A stretch of DNA of 63,910 nt from an uncultured Oscillospiraceae bacterium (GCA_900763685.1 CAAFLF010000004.1:1-63910); one strand, 5' to 3'. Shown: positions 24,189 to 33,130, numbered from the stretch's first letter. The notes: generated by a model from the letters alone, not told the origin. Numbers and translations are program-made.

Positions 24189-25550
24189 TTACTTCTCCAG
24201 GATCACCGCACCCTTTTCCCGCTCGGCGAGCCCCGCTTGGATCCGGGCGATGGTCTCAGCCGCGCTGAGCTTGGTCTGCTCGCCGGAGCTCATGTCCTTG
24301 CAGGCCACAACGCCGGCGGCGATCTCGTCCTCCCCCAGGAAGATGACGTAGGGGATGCCCAGCTTGTCGGCGTAGTTCATCTTGGCCTTGAACTTCTTTT
24401 CCTCGCAGTGGAGCTGGGTGCGGATGCCCGCGGAGCGGAGCTCGGTGGCGAGAGCGATGGCGGGGGAGAGGTCCTCCGTCATGGGCAGGATCAGAACATC
24501 CGCCGGGGCGGTGGGCAGGGCGGGGTTCAGCATGCCCTGCTCGCCCAGGACGTAGAAGAGCCGGGTCAGGCCGATGGAGATGCCCACGCCGGGGAGCTGC
24601 TTGTCGGTATAGTACTCCGCCAGGTTGTCGTAGCGGCCGCCGGAGCAGACGGAACCGATCTCCGGGTGGTCCAGCAGGGTGGTCTCGTAGACCGTGCCGG
24701 TGTAGTAGTCCAGGCCCCGGGCGATGGTCAGGTCCACGGCGAAGTTCTCCTCCGGCACGCCGAAGGCGGCGAGAGACCCGGTGACGGTCTTCAGCTCGCT
24801 GAGGCCCTGGTCGAAGACCTCGTTCCGGCCCTGGTAGCCGTCCAGGGCCGCCAGCACCTCCGCGTTGGTCCCCCGGATGGCGATGAACTTGAGAATTTCA
24901 TCGGCGCTCTCTTCGGAGATGCCGATGTCCTCGGCCACCAGCAGGGCGCGGACCTTCTCGGGGCCGATCTTATCCAGCTTGTCCACCGTGCGCATGATGT
25001 CGCCGGACTTCTCCGTGAGGCCCAGCATGGCGTAGAAGCCGTTGAGAATTTTCCGGTTGTTGACCCGGATCTGGAAGCGCTTGAGGCCCAGGGTGGAGAA
25101 GGTGCGGTAGATGATGGAGGGAATTTCGGCCTCATTCAGGATGGAGAGCTTGCCGTCCCCGATGATGTCGATGTCCGCCTGGTAGAACTCCCGGAAGCGG
25201 CCCCGCTGGGCCCGCTCGCCCCGGTAGACCTTGCCGATCTGGTAGCGGCGGAAGGGGAAGGAGAGGTCGTTGTAGTGGAGGGCCACGTACTTGGCCAGGG
25301 GGACGGTGAGGTCAAAGCGGAGGGAGAGGTCGCTGTCGCCCTTGGTGAAGCGGTAGATCTGCTTCTCCGTCTCGCCGCCGGCCTTGGCCAGCAGGACCTC
25401 GCTGGACTCGATGACCGGGGTGTCCAGGGGGGTGAAGCCGTAGAGGGAATAGGTCTCGCGGAGGGTCTTCAGGATGCGCTCAAACTGCCGCTGCTGCCCC
25501 GGGAGCAGCTCCATGAAGCCCGAGAGGGTGCGGGGCGCTGTCTTTGCCAT
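24189..25550 (-). CDS. hisS: Histidyl-tRNA synthetase
   Basis: A 453-residue class II synthetase that charges tRNA-His. HisRS signatures are present: motif 2 YRGERAQRGRFREFYQ, the histidine loop ARGLDYYTGTVYE and GGRYDNL, with an anticodon-binding domain in the last 100 residues. It starts 36 bases after a DUF2804 gene and both lie behind a T-box leader. The T-box tetrad TGGC fits a G-discriminator tRNA such as Asp and not tRNA-His, which has C73. That makes sense if the leader originally served a hisS-aspS pair. Confidence 0.96.
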   Translation of the reverse strand: MAKTAPRTLSGFMELLPGQQRQFERILKTLRETYSLYGFTPLDTPVIESSEVLLAKAGGETEKQIYRFTKGDSDLSLRFDLTVPLAKYVALHYNDLSFPFRRYQIGKVYRGERAQRGRFREFYQADIDIIGDGKLSILNEAEIPSIIYRTFSTLGLKRFQIRVNNRKILNGFYAMLGLTEKSGDIMRTVDKLDKIGPEKVRALLVAEDIGISEESADEILKFIAIRGTNAEVLAALDGYQGRNEVFDQGLSELKTVTGSLAAFGVPEENFAVDLTIARGLDYYTGTVYETTLLDHPEIGSVCSGGRYDNLAEYYTDKQLPGVGISIGLTRLFYVLGEQGMLNPALPTAPADVLILPMTEDLSPAIALATELRSAGIRTQLHCEEKKFKAKMNYADKLGIPYVIFLGEDEIAAGVVACKDMSSGEQTKLSAAETIARIQAGLAEREKGAVILEK

Positions 25551-25586
25551 GTTGTTATCTCCTATCTGAAATGTAAATGAGATCGC

Positions 25587-26621
25587 TTACCATTTGTTCT
25601 CCACCTGCTCGGCGAAGCCCGGGAAGTCCCGGAAGGAAAGGGCCGTGCCGTCGTCCAGGACGCATTCTCCGGTGAAGCGGCCGAAGACCTGGTGCTGGTC
25701 GGACTTCAGGACCTTGAAATCCGTGCAGGCCGCCCGGTCCAGGATGGGCCGGAACTCCGCCGTGAAGCGGCCGTCGCTGCTGGTAAAGTGCCAGGGGGAG
25801 AGGAAGTCGGGCTTGCCGTCCTTCTGGGGAATGCCGAAGTCCACCTCCTCCAGCTTGTGGAGCCGCCCGCCGTAAAAGAGGGCGTTCTCCGTGGCGGCGG
25901 AGGTATCCCCGAAGCCGTAGCCCAGGTTGAAGCCGAAGGGCACGCCGTCCAGGGCCCCGGAGGCGCTGGACCAGTACCAGGTGTTGTGATAGGTCCAGAC
26001 GCCCCGGCCCCAGTCCAGCACGGCGAAGGCGTCCGTGGGGTCGAAGCGCCAGGTCTCGTCCCCCAGGGAGACGCTGCCCTCCGCCCGGAGGCAGTTGATC
26101 TTCTGGTTGTAGTAGAAATGCCGGGGCTTCTCAAAGGGCGTCGCGATGACGATGCTGTCCTTGGGCTCCTCCGTCAGGCGGATCTCTCCCCGGAGGGTCC
26201 CGCCGCCCCGGAAGTTCTCCATGTGGAAGGCCAGGAGCCGCTCGCCGCCCTCCGTCCGGAAGAGAAGGCGGAAGCCCTTTCCGGTGAGGGAGGTGACGCC
26301 CTGGGCGGAAGTCTCAGGCAGGCCGGTCCTCCCCAGGGGGAGGACGGTCATGGGGCTTTTCGTGATCTCCCAGGGATGCTCGCCTTCCAGGGAGAGGAGG
26401 GAGGCGGAGCCCAGGCCCATGTAGCCGTTGTCCGCCACGGTGAGGGCCAGGGCCATCCTGCCGTTGGAGACGCAGTAGTAGTCCCATTCCTTGATGCGCA
26501 GGGGGCTGGCCTGGACGGCGGCGCGGCGGTAGTCCCAGAGGAGGGACCGGGCCCAGCCGGGCTCCGTCAGGCTGCCGCTGCTGTCCAGCAGCGCCAGGGG
26601 GCAGGTGATCTCATGCCGCAT
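25587..26621 (-). CDS. DUF2804 family protein in a T-box operon
   Basis: A 344-residue soluble protein with the DUF2804 features I know: ITCPLALLDSSGSL at the N-terminus, NGYMGLGSASL, and the central HNTWYWSSASG motif followed by GFNLGYGFGD. The biochemical role of the family is not known to me; it is beta-rich. The gene is the first after the Asp-type T-box and lies 36 bases before hisS with no terminator between, so it should respond to tRNA charging. The start follows AAAGGAGGAAC. Confidence 0.8.
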   Translation of the reverse strand: MRHEITCPLALLDSSGSLTEPGWARSLLWDYRRAAVQASPLRIKEWDYYCVSNGRMALALTVADNGYMGLGSASLLSLEGEHPWEITKSPMTVLPLGRTGLPETSAQGVTSLTGKGFRLLFRTEGGERLLAFHMENFRGGGTLRGEIRLTEEPKDSIVIATPFEKPRHFYYNQKINCLRAEGSVSLGDETWRFDPTDAFAVLDWGRGVWTYHNTWYWSSASGALDGVPFGFNLGYGFGDTSAATENALFYGGRLHKLEEVDFGIPQKDGKPDFLSPWHFTSSDGRFTAEFRPILDRAACTDFKVLKSDQHQVFGRFTGECVLDDGTALSFRDFPGFAEQVENKW

Positions 26622-26651
26622 GATGGGGTTCCTCCTTTTTTGTGGGTGAAA

Positions 26652-26925
26652 TGGGGAAAAATAGGGCTCTCATCCCAAAAGGCTCCTCCCGTCAGGAGAA
26701 GCGGATTGGGACGAGAGCCGGTCAGGCTTCGTGGTGCCACCCAAATTCAAGGCCAGGGGCCTCCTCTTTTCCTCCTGCTTACGGGGAGGGAGCCGTGGGC
26801 GTTTCCGCCCCCGCTCCGCCGCTGTCCTTGGGCGTCCGCCGGCGGGGCGCTCTCAGCGGGCGCGCCCCTCTCTGTGGGCCGGGTGTGGATGCTTACTGCT
26901 GCGGCATCGTCGCGGTCAATGCTTT
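26652..26925 (-). promoter_or_regulatory. T-box leader, aspartate-type tetrad
   Basis: The T-box core GGGTGGCACCACG is at 26,742-26,730 on the minus strand. Its TGGC tetrad would pair with GCCA, meaning a tRNA with discriminator G, such as tRNA-Asp. The terminator (26,658-26,721) has arms GGCTCTCGTCCCAA and TTGGGATGAGAGCC and a T run. An AGTAAG element and GAGAGG/GAGAGC segments upstream are compatible with stem I. The specifier codon was not resolved. No separate promoter was found, so the leader may begin in or be read from the upstream MinD/MgsA-like operon. Confidence 0.75.
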
Positions 26926-27342
26926 TTAGAGGACCGTGGAACGGTTCCGGGGATTCACCACCAGCCGCCAGTCCAGGTCGCCCCGGGAGAGGCCCAGGAT
27001 CAGCATCTCGGCGGTGGCGATGTTGCTGGCGAAGGGGATGTTGTGCTGGTCGCAGAGGCGGGAGATATAGCTGACCTCCTTCATCATCTCCTCGCTGTTG
27101 GGGTCGGAGAAGAAGAGGACCATGTCAAACTCGTCATAGGCGATGCGGGCGCCGATCTGCTGGCTGCCGCCGTGGGCGTAGGAGAGGAAGCAGTGGACCT
27201 TCAGGCCCGTGGCCTCCGCCACCATGTGGCCGGTGGTGTTGGTGGCGAAGATGCTGTGCCGGGCCAGGATGCCGGCGTAGGCGGTGCAGAACTGGACCAT
27301 CAGGTCCTTCTTGTTGTCGTGGGACATTAAGGCAATGTTCAT
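26926..27342 (-). CDS. Methylglyoxal-synthase-like protein lacking catalytic residues
   Basis: A 138-residue protein clearly of the MgsA fold: MNIALMSHDNKKDLMVQFC, the phosphate loop TNTTG (34-38) and a C-terminal NIATAEMLI...GDLDWR. Active MgsA converts dihydroxyacetone phosphate to methylglyoxal and has GPxGGDQQ, with the catalytic Asp (Asp71 in E. coli). Here the same place reads SYAHGGSQQ, with Ser60 in place of Asp. The usual 'DPL..xPHDPD' stretch with catalytic His and Asp is replaced by DPNSEEMMKEV (80-90). It is likely inactive as a synthase but may still bind a phosphate ligand. It follows the MinD-like gene by 34 bases. Confidence 0.85.
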   Translation of the reverse strand: MNIALMSHDNKKDLMVQFCTAYAGILARHSIFATNTTGHMVAEATGLKVHCFLSYAHGGSQQIGARIAYDEFDMVLFFSDPNSEEMMKEVSYISRLCDQHNIPFASNIATAEMLILGLSRGDLDWRLVVNPRNRSTVL

Positions 27343-27376
27343 GGAAACGCTCCTTTCGGGGAGTGATAGAATGTGC

Positions 27377-28123
27377 TTATCGTAACCGGAGCAGCGGGAC
27401 CCGCTGGCCGGTGACGCGTTTCGCGATGTTGCGGTAGGCGGCGGCGGCCCCGGTACTGGAGACCAGCAGCAGCGCGGCCCCCCGGCTCTGGGCCAGGGGC
27501 AGGGCGTCATCCTCCGGCACCACGCCGAGAAGGGGCAGCCCCGCGGTGTCGATGGCGTCGTCAATGGTGGCGTGCATGCTGCGCAGCAGCTTGCCCCGCA
27601 CCCGGTTCACCACCAGGTGCAGCCGCCCCCGGGGGAAGCGGTCCAGCTCCATCACGGTGTGCTGGGCGTCCCGCAGGGCGGGGGGGTCGGTGGTGGTGAC
27701 CACCACGCAGCGGTCCGCGAAGGCTGTGGCCAGGCGGAAGTACTGGCCAAGGCCCGCCGGGGCGTCCAGCAGGCAGTAGTCATAGTCCTCCCGGGCGCTC
27801 TGGAGCAGGCTCCGCATCTCGCCCTCCGTGACGCTCCGGCGGCGGAGGGAGGCCGGGGCCGTCAGCAGGTGGAGCTTGGGGATCTCCGGGTGGGGGACGG
27901 CGGCGTCCTGCAGGGGGCAGCGGCCGGCGGCCACGTCGGAAAAGTCCATCAGCGCCCGGTCCGTGAGGCCGAGAGCCAGATCCAGGTTCCGCAGGCCCGC
28001 GTCGCAGTCGATGCAGAGGACCCGGTGGCCCATCAGGGCCAGGGCCTCGCCCACCCCAGCGGTAAGGGAGGTCTTCCCGGTGCCGCCCTTGCCGGATACC
28101 ACTGCGATACACTGTCCGCTCAC
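27377..28123 (-). CDS. MinD-like ParA-family ATPase without C-terminal membrane helix
   Basis: A 248-residue deviant Walker-A ATPase: SGKGGTGKTS (10-19) with signature Lys12, LCIDCDAGLRNLDLALG (switch I region) and YCLLDAPAGLG. It matches MinD along its length up to AYRNIAKRVTGQRVPLL and then stops after RLR. Bacillus and E. coli MinD carry an amphipathic membrane-targeting helix after this point. No minC or minE is adjacent. It is followed by the MgsA-like gene, an association also found downstream of min genes in some Clostridia. It may be a cytosolic MinD paralogue. Confidence 0.85.
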   Translation of the reverse strand: MSGQCIAVVSGKGGTGKTSLTAGVGEALALMGHRVLCIDCDAGLRNLDLALGLTDRALMDFSDVAAGRCPLQDAAVPHPEIPKLHLLTAPASLRRRSVTEGEMRSLLQSAREDYDYCLLDAPAGLGQYFRLATAFADRCVVVTTTDPPALRDAQHTVMELDRFPRGRLHLVVNRVRGKLLRSMHATIDDAIDTAGLPLLGVVPEDDALPLAQSRGAALLLVSSTGAAAAYRNIAKRVTGQRVPLLRLR

Positions 28124-28144
28124 GGCGCGCCTTCCTTTCCCGCT

Positions 28145-28156
28145 GGCAGTACTGCC
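28145..28156. promoter_or_regulatory. 12-bp perfect palindrome before the MinD-like gene
   Basis: GGCAGTACTGCC, extended imperfectly to GCTGGC...GCCAGC, lies between a TATAGT -10-like sequence (near 28,172-28,177, minus strand) and the start codon. It could be an operator or a leader hairpin; there is no recognised regulator match. Confidence 0.35.
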
Positions 28157-28289
28157 GCCAGCATATCACTGTTACTATACCACAGAAATTTTCCGGAGAA
28201 AAGCCCCTTTTGCCCGGTTTTTTGGGGAATCGACGAAAAACCATTCCGTTTTCGGATGGGACCCATCACGGGAGCGGGGGCCGGGGGAC

Positions 28290-28985
28290 TCAGAGGGGGG
28301 CCTTCTTGATCTTGGCGAAGGGGCGGGGGTACTTCTTCGGGGTGGGGGAGACCTTCTCGATGACCACCAGGCGGTGGGTGACCTCCGTCCCCGGGATGGG
28401 GTAATCCCGGACAGCGGAGAGCTTCCCGCCCAAAGTCACGATGGCCTTCTTTGCCTCGTCGATCTCTAAGTCACTTCCGGCGCTCTTCATGGCCAGGAAC
28501 TGCCCGCCCACCTTCACGAGGGGCAGGCAGAGCTCCGAGAGCAGGCGCAGGTTCGCGACGGCCCGGGAGACGGCGATGTCATAGCCCTCCCGGTGGGTCT
28601 CGGCGAACTCCTCCGCCCGGGCGTGGACGCACTGGACGTCGGCAAGCCCCAAGGCGTCACAGCAGCCCTGGAGGAAGGTGATCCGCTTGCCCAGGGAATC
28701 CAGCAGCGTCAGGCGGAGGCTGGGCTCCAGGAGCCGCAGCGGCATCCCCGGGAAGCCCGCCCCGGTGCCGACATCCACCACGCTCTTCCCCCGGAAGTCC
28801 GCGAGAAGCAGCAGGGCCGCGGAGTCCAGAAAGTGGAGTCTCGCCACCTCCTCCGGCTCCGTGATGGCGGTGAGGTTCATGACCTTGTTGGTCTCCAAAA
28901 GCCGGTCGGAGAACTGGATCAGATGGGGCACGGCGTCCTGGGGCAGGCCCAGGGCGGCGAGACCCTGACGGAGGATGGTTTCCAT
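28290..28985 (-). CDS. rsmG: 16S rRNA (guanine-527-N7) methyltransferase
   Basis: A 231-residue SAM-dependent methyltransferase (GidB) that modifies G527 of 16S rRNA. The SAM loop VVDVGTGAGFPGMPLRLL is clear, preceded by RHFLDS-like ARLHFLDSAAL and followed by VSRAVANLRLLSE. Length is normal (about 220-240). Its ATG overlaps the mscL stop by four bases. rsmG lies near the origin in most Firmicutes; here it is 31 kb from mnmE with which it is often adjacent. Loss of this enzyme gives low-level streptomycin resistance in other bacteria. Confidence 0.95.
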   Translation of the reverse strand: METILRQGLAALGLPQDAVPHLIQFSDRLLETNKVMNLTAITEPEEVARLHFLDSAALLLLADFRGKSVVDVGTGAGFPGMPLRLLEPSLRLTLLDSLGKRITFLQGCCDALGLADVQCVHARAEEFAETHREGYDIAVSRAVANLRLLSELCLPLVKVGGQFLAMKSAGSDLEIDEAKKAIVTLGGKLSAVRDYPIPGTEVTHRLVVIEKVSPTPKKYPRPFAKIKKAPL

Positions 28986-29419
28986 CAGTTCTTTTCCTTC
29001 AGCAGGTCCCGGATCTCGGTGAGGAGCTTCTCCTCGGCGGAGGGGGCGGGGGGCGCGGCGGGCTCCTCGGCCTTCTTCTTGGCCAGCTTATCGTGGAAGC
29101 CGTTGACGGCCTTCAGCAGGCAGAAGATGGCGAAGGCGATGAGCACGAAGTCCAGAATGGTGGCGATGAGGGAGCCGTAGTTCACGGCGATCTCCGCGAT
29201 CTCCGTGCCGTCCTCCGCGACGGACGCGGCCTTCAGCACCCACTTCCAGCTGCTGAAATCCACCCCGCCCGTCAGCAGGGACAGGAGAGGCATCAGGATG
29301 TCGTTGACGAGGGACGTGGTGATCTTGCCGAAGGCGCTGCCGATGACCACGCCGACGGCCATGTCCAGCACGTTGCCCCGCATGGCGAAGGCCTTGAACT
29401 CCGCGAAAAACTTCTTCAT
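28985..29419 (-). CDS. mscL: Large-conductance mechanosensitive channel
   Basis: A 144-residue channel that opens under membrane tension to release solutes during osmotic downshock. The N-terminal [27 protein letters not shown] with the AVGVVIG pore helix is diagnostic. The second membrane segment is near residues 80-103. The cytoplasmic C-terminal helix follows an Ala/Pro-rich linker. It functions as a pentamer. The gene overlaps rsmG by one to four bases and is the first of the pair. Confidence 0.95.
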   Translation of the reverse strand: MKKFFAEFKAFAMRGNVLDMAVGVVIGSAFGKITTSLVNDILMPLLSLLTGGVDFSSWKWVLKAASVAEDGTEIAEIAVNYGSLIATILDFVLIAFAIFCLLKAVNGFHDKLAKKKAEEPAAPPAPSAEEKLLTEIRDLLKEKN

Positions 29420-29610
29420 AGTGGGAAACCTCCAATACGGTGAGTTGATTTTCTGTTTTTGATTACGGTTTGTTTTGGGATATCGCCGGTTTCCGGCGTT
29501 TCCCCCAGGCCTGCCTTGCCCTTTCGGAAGGCGCGGCGGGGGAAGCGCCGGAGCGCTCCCCGGGGCGGCATTTGCCTCCCCCGTACCCCGGCGGGGCCGG
29601 GGGAGGGAGT

Positions 29611-30027
29611 TTAACCTTCGCAGGGGGGCTCGGCGTCCTGGTCGGCCTCCGGGGCGTCGGACTGGGCCTCGGCGGCGTCCACGGCGGCTTCCGCCTCCGC
29701 GGCCTTGGCGTCGGCGTCCGCCTGGGCGGTGTCGGCCTCGGCCTGCAGGTCGTCCGCGAACATCTGGGCCTCCTCGGCCTCCCGGGCAGCGGCCTCCGCC
29801 TCGGTCTCGCCGGCGCGGAACTCGATGACAGGGTCGTCTTCCTTCCCGAAGGCGAAGTGGTAGCTGCGCTTGCCCTCCAGATTGGGCTTGGAGGTCAGGG
29901 TCCAGAGCAGGGCGTGGGTCTTCTGGGTGTCGGTCTCGGCGTCGTAATCGCTGGTGTAGGGGATCAGGGCCGCCAGAGCCGCGGCGGTGGCGACACCGCC
30001 CAAGAGCTTGCCAATGAGCTTCATCAT
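29611..30027 (-). CDS. Small exported or membrane-tethered acidic repeat protein
   Basis: A 138-residue protein with a short hydrophobic N-terminus ([20 protein letters not shown]), a central segment with aromatic residues ([11 protein letters not shown] ... YHFAFGKED), and an acidic Ala/Glu/Asp-rich C-terminal half likely to be a coiled coil or disordered ([12 protein letters not shown] and similar). I do not recognise a family. A second ATG one codon later is an equally good start. It lies between mscL and an acyltransferase. The gap of 191 bases towards mscL holds a GC-rich hairpin (about 29,573-29,605) but no clear T tract. Confidence 0.65.
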   Translation of the reverse strand: MMKLIGKLLGGVATAAALAALIPYTSDYDAETDTQKTHALLWTLTSKPNLEGKRSYHFAFGKEDDPVIEFRAGETEAEAAAREAEEAQMFADDLQAEADTAQADADAKAAEAEAAVDAAEAQSDAPEADQDAEPPCEG

Positions 30028-30077
30028 GGAAATTTCCTCCTTTTAAGAATGGAATAAGATGGAAGGAACAAACGACA

Positions 30078-31136
30078 TTAAATGATCCAGCGCCGCAGGA
30101 CCGGGATCTTGCGCAGCACCAGCCACACGGCGAAGGAGCAGACCAGGATGGCCCCCGCCGTCAGGGGGATGGAGACGATGGGGTGGCATAAGAGGGCGCT
30201 GAGGCCCAGGCTCCGCAGCCCGTAGAGGAAGAAGACGTGGACTAGGAAGATGCAGAAGGACGCCTGGGAGAGGGTGGCGCAGAACCTCGGCGCGGGGCGG
30301 TCCCCCATCCGGGCGAAGACCCAGCCGCCGAGACCCGCCGCCATCAGGGCCACCCCCAGGTGGTTGCCCATGAGGGGGTTCACGTTGAGGGCGCCGTCCC
30401 GCAGGGTGAGATACACCGTGCCGCCGTAGCTCCAGAGGAAGCCCACGGCGAAGAGGGCGGCCCAGGGCTTCCAGTTCTTCGCGTATGCCCGGAGGTACCA
30501 GCCAAGGACCGTGAAGCCCACACAGGTGTAGGTCAGGTTCAGGGGCCACTGCCGGGGGATGCCGGTGAGCAGCGTCAGCGGCCAGCAGCCCTGGAAGGTG
30601 GGCCAGAGGATGCCGAGGCCCAGCCAGAGGATCAAAAGGTACTCCACCGTCCGCCGCTCCGCCCGGGCCAGGAGCCTGGTCATGGGCAGGAGGGCGTAGA
30701 CCAGCAGGGTGATGTGCAGGTAGTAGAGGTGGAACTCATGGTGGAAGAGCAGGACCTCCTTCGCCCCCTGCCAGAGACCGGCCAGGGTAATGCCCCCGGG
30801 CAGCAGGCCGTAGACCTTATAGGCGAAGGCCCAGACCCACATGGCGAGAAGGATATGGAGGATGTTCCGTCCCCAGAGTTTCCGGAGGGACAGGTCCCGG
30901 TCCGGGTCCAGCAGCAGCGCTCCGGAGCAGAGGAAGAACACCGGCACCGCCCAGCGGGAGATGGTGCCCCAGAAGATCGCGGAGAGCCACGGCAAAGAGC
31001 CGAAGCCATCGTAGTAGGCGGCGGTGGAGGCGTGGATGGTGACGGTGCCGATGATGGCCAGGGCCTTCAGCACGTCCACCGCCCCGTTCCGGGGCACGGC
31101 GGGGGAGGGGACCCCCGGCAGCCGTTCCGCCGTCAT
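30078..31136 (-). CDS. Acyltransferase family 3 membrane protein
   Basis: A 352-residue integral membrane protein with about ten hydrophobic segments, of the acyltransferase 3 (OatA/WecH-like) group. The N-terminal [22 protein letters not shown] carries the conserved His of the family (near residue 38), and [16 protein letters not shown] follows. Such enzymes move acyl groups from acyl-CoA or a lipid to sugars or membrane molecules. There is no SGNH domain, so the acceptor is unknown. The gene starts immediately after the serS stop, so the two are probably co-transcribed. Confidence 0.8.
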   Translation of the reverse strand: MTAERLPGVPSPAVPRNGAVDVLKALAIIGTVTIHASTAAYYDGFGSLPWLSAIFWGTISRWAVPVFFLCSGALLLDPDRDLSLRKLWGRNILHILLAMWVWAFAYKVYGLLPGGITLAGLWQGAKEVLLFHHEFHLYYLHITLLVYALLPMTRLLARAERRTVEYLLILWLGLGILWPTFQGCWPLTLLTGIPRQWPLNLTYTCVGFTVLGWYLRAYAKNWKPWAALFAVGFLWSYGGTVYLTLRDGALNVNPLMGNHLGVALMAAGLGGWVFARMGDRPAPRFCATLSQASFCIFLVHVFFLYGLRSLGLSALLCHPIVSIPLTAGAILVCSFAVWLVLRKIPVLRRWII

Positions 31137-32465
31137 TTACTGCTTGTCCGGCACCAGGACGGCCTTGCCGCCCATGTAGGGCTGGAGCACCTTGGGGATG
31201 GTGACGGTGCCGTCCGCCTGGAGGTGGTTCTCCAGGAAGGCAATGAGCATCCGGGGCGGGGCCACGCAGGTGTTGTTCAGGGTGTGGGCCAGGTAGGTCT
31301 TGCCGTCCTCGCCTTTGATCCGGATGCCCAGGCGCCGGGCCTGGGCGTCGCCCAGGTTGGAGCAGGAGCAGACCTCGAAATACTTCTGCTGGCGGGGGGA
31401 CCAGGCCTCGATGTCGCAGCTCTTCACCTTCAGGTCCGCCAGGTCGCCGGAGCAGCACTCCAGCTGCCGGACGGGGATCTCGAGATTGCGGAAGAGCTCC
31501 ACGCTGTTGCGCCAGAGCTTGTCGTACCAGGCCATGGAGTCCTCGGGCTTGCAGACCACGATCATCTCCTGCTTCTCAAACTGGTGGATGCGGTAGACGC
31601 CCCGCTCCTCCAGGCCGTGGGAGCCGACTTCCTTGCGGAAGCAGGGGGAGTAGGAGGTCAGGGTCAGGGGCATCTGGCTCTCGGGCAGGATCTGGTCGAT
31701 GAAGCGGCCGATCATGGTGTGCTCGCTGGTGCCGATGAGATAGAGGTCCTCGCCCTCGATCTTATACATCATGGCCTCCATCTCCGGGAAGCTCATAACG
31801 CCCTTCACCACGTTGCCGTGCATCATGAAGGGGGGGATCACATAGGTGAAGCCCTTCTCGTCGATCATGAAGTCCCGGGCGTAGGCCAGGACCGCCTCAT
31901 GCAGCCGCGCGATGTCGCCGAGAAGATAGTAGAAGCCCATGCCAGCGACCCGGCCGGCGCTGTCCTTGTCGATGCCGTGGAAGGACTGCATGATGTCCAC
32001 ATGGTGGGGGATGGGATAGTCCGGCACCACGGGGTCCCCGAAGCGCTGGACCTCTACGTTGCAGCTGTCGTCCGGGCCGATGGGCACGGAGGGGTCGATG
32101 ATCTGGGGAATGACGTAGAGGATGTCCCGGATCTTGCCCTCCAGCTCGGTCTGGCGGGCGTCCAGCTCGGTCCGGCGCTCGTCGTCGGCCTTGACGGCGG
32201 CGTTATTCTTGTCGATCTCCGCCTGGATGGCGGTGCGCTCGCCCTCGTCGGCGCACTTTTTCAGCTTGCCGTAGAGGGGGCCATTGGCCTTGGAGAGGCG
32301 GTTGCGGTCGGCCTTCAGCCGCTCCACCTCAGAGATGGCGGAGCGCCGCTGGGCGTCCAGCTCGATGACCTCGTCCACCAGGGGGAGCTTGGCCTCCTGG
32401 AACTTCTTGCGGATGTTCTCCTTGACGATCTCCGGGTTCTCCCGGATAAACTTGATATCCAGCAT
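31137..32465 (-). CDS. serS: Seryl-tRNA synthetase
   Basis: A 442-residue class II synthetase with the long N-terminal coiled-coil arm (about 30-105) that grips the variable arm of tRNA-Ser. Motif 2 FRKEVGSHGLEERGVYRIHQF and motif 3 GEDGKTYLAHTLNNTCVAPPR are visible. Length is normal. No T-box is seen upstream: only 136 bases separate it from the previous gene and they contain a parS site. This contrasts with the three other synthetase operons in the window. Confidence 0.96.
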   Translation of the reverse strand: MLDIKFIRENPEIVKENIRKKFQEAKLPLVDEVIELDAQRRSAISEVERLKADRNRLSKANGPLYGKLKKCADEGERTAIQAEIDKNNAAVKADDERRTELDARQTELEGKIRDILYVIPQIIDPSVPIGPDDSCNVEVQRFGDPVVPDYPIPHHVDIMQSFHGIDKDSAGRVAGMGFYYLLGDIARLHEAVLAYARDFMIDEKGFTYVIPPFMMHGNVVKGVMSFPEMEAMMYKIEGEDLYLIGTSEHTMIGRFIDQILPESQMPLTLTSYSPCFRKEVGSHGLEERGVYRIHQFEKQEMIVVCKPEDSMAWYDKLWRNSVELFRNLEIPVRQLECCSGDLADLKVKSCDIEAWSPRQQKYFEVCSCSNLGDAQARRLGIRIKGEDGKTYLAHTLNNTCVAPPRMLIAFLENHLQADGTVTIPKVLQPYMGGKAVLVPDKQ

Positions 32466-32521
32466 GTCTCTTTACTCCTTTTCACGGATGGCACCGTGGT
32501 AGATTTCGATGGGGGAGGGGA

Positions 32522-32537
32522 TGTTTCACGTGAAACA
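32522..32537. promoter_or_regulatory. parS site 1
   Basis: TGTTTCACGTGAAACA, an exact match to the ParB/Spo0J centromere consensus, inside a slightly longer palindrome (ATG...CAT, then GG/CC). It lies between serS and a membrane protein gene, about 600 bases from parB. A 14-base inverted repeat AAGGGCTTGCCCTT is found 38 bases to its right. Confidence 0.96.
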
Positions 32538-32601
32538 TCCCGGAAAGCCGCTCGGGGGCTTTCCATGCAAGGGCTTGCCCTTGTCAGGGGGATGGGGGCT
32601 G

Positions 32602-33117
32602 TCAGCGGTGCTCCACGGCGTCCTTCAGCTGCTGGTAGCGCTGGGCGGGGGAGGTGAGGCCCTCCCGGGCCTCCTGGGAGAGGGTGTCCTTCAGGCCATC
32701 CGCCTCCAGGGCGGCGATGGTCTTCTCGCAGGCCTCGTAGTCCCGGGCGGAGAACTCCTGCTGCAGCTCATAGAGGAGGTTCAGGGCCTGGATGGCCTGG
32801 CCCTGCTCCGCCAGCTGGCTCTCGGATTCCGCCAGGTCGCTCTGGGCCTGGGTCAGCTCCTCGGTGAGGCCCTGGATCTCCTTCTGGAGCCGCAGGTTCT
32901 CATCCTGGACCCGCTGGGTCTCCTGCAGGGCGGAGACGGAGTCCTCCAGCCGCCCCATGGCCTGGTTGCTGCGGTGCTGCATCACCAGGGACATGGCCAT
33001 CAGCAAAAAGGCCGCCACGAACAGCACCACGATGTAGACCACCACGGGGTGCTTGCCCTTCTCCTCCGGCAGGTCGGGGGTGACGTCGCTGCCGCTGCTG
33101 CGTTTTTCCAGTTTCAA
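32602..33117 (-). CDS. Membrane-anchored coiled-coil protein downstream of parB
   Basis: A 171-residue protein with a short cytoplasmic N-terminus, one membrane segment (about 25-46), then a long coiled coil (about 55-120; heptad-rich LRLQKEIQGLTEELTQAQSD) and a small helical C-terminal part. This layout resembles FtsL/DivIC-type division or septum proteins, but I see no family signature. It lies 13 bases after parB on the same strand, so it is probably part of the parA-parB operon. A role near the membrane in segregation or division is inference. Confidence 0.75.
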   Translation of the reverse strand: MKLEKRSSGSDVTPDLPEEKGKHPVVVYIVVLFVAAFLLMAMSLVMQHRSNQAMGRLEDSVSALQETQRVQDENLRLQKEIQGLTEELTQAQSDLAESESQLAEQGQAIQALNLLYELQQEFSARDYEACEKTIAALEADGLKDTLSQEAREGLTSPAQRYQQLKDAVEHR

Positions 33118-33130
33118 TTTACTCTTCCTT

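Noticed and set aside
32466..32601. T-box leader before serS
   Set aside because: The gap is 136 bases and holds parS and a hairpin. No GGTGGNACC core is present.
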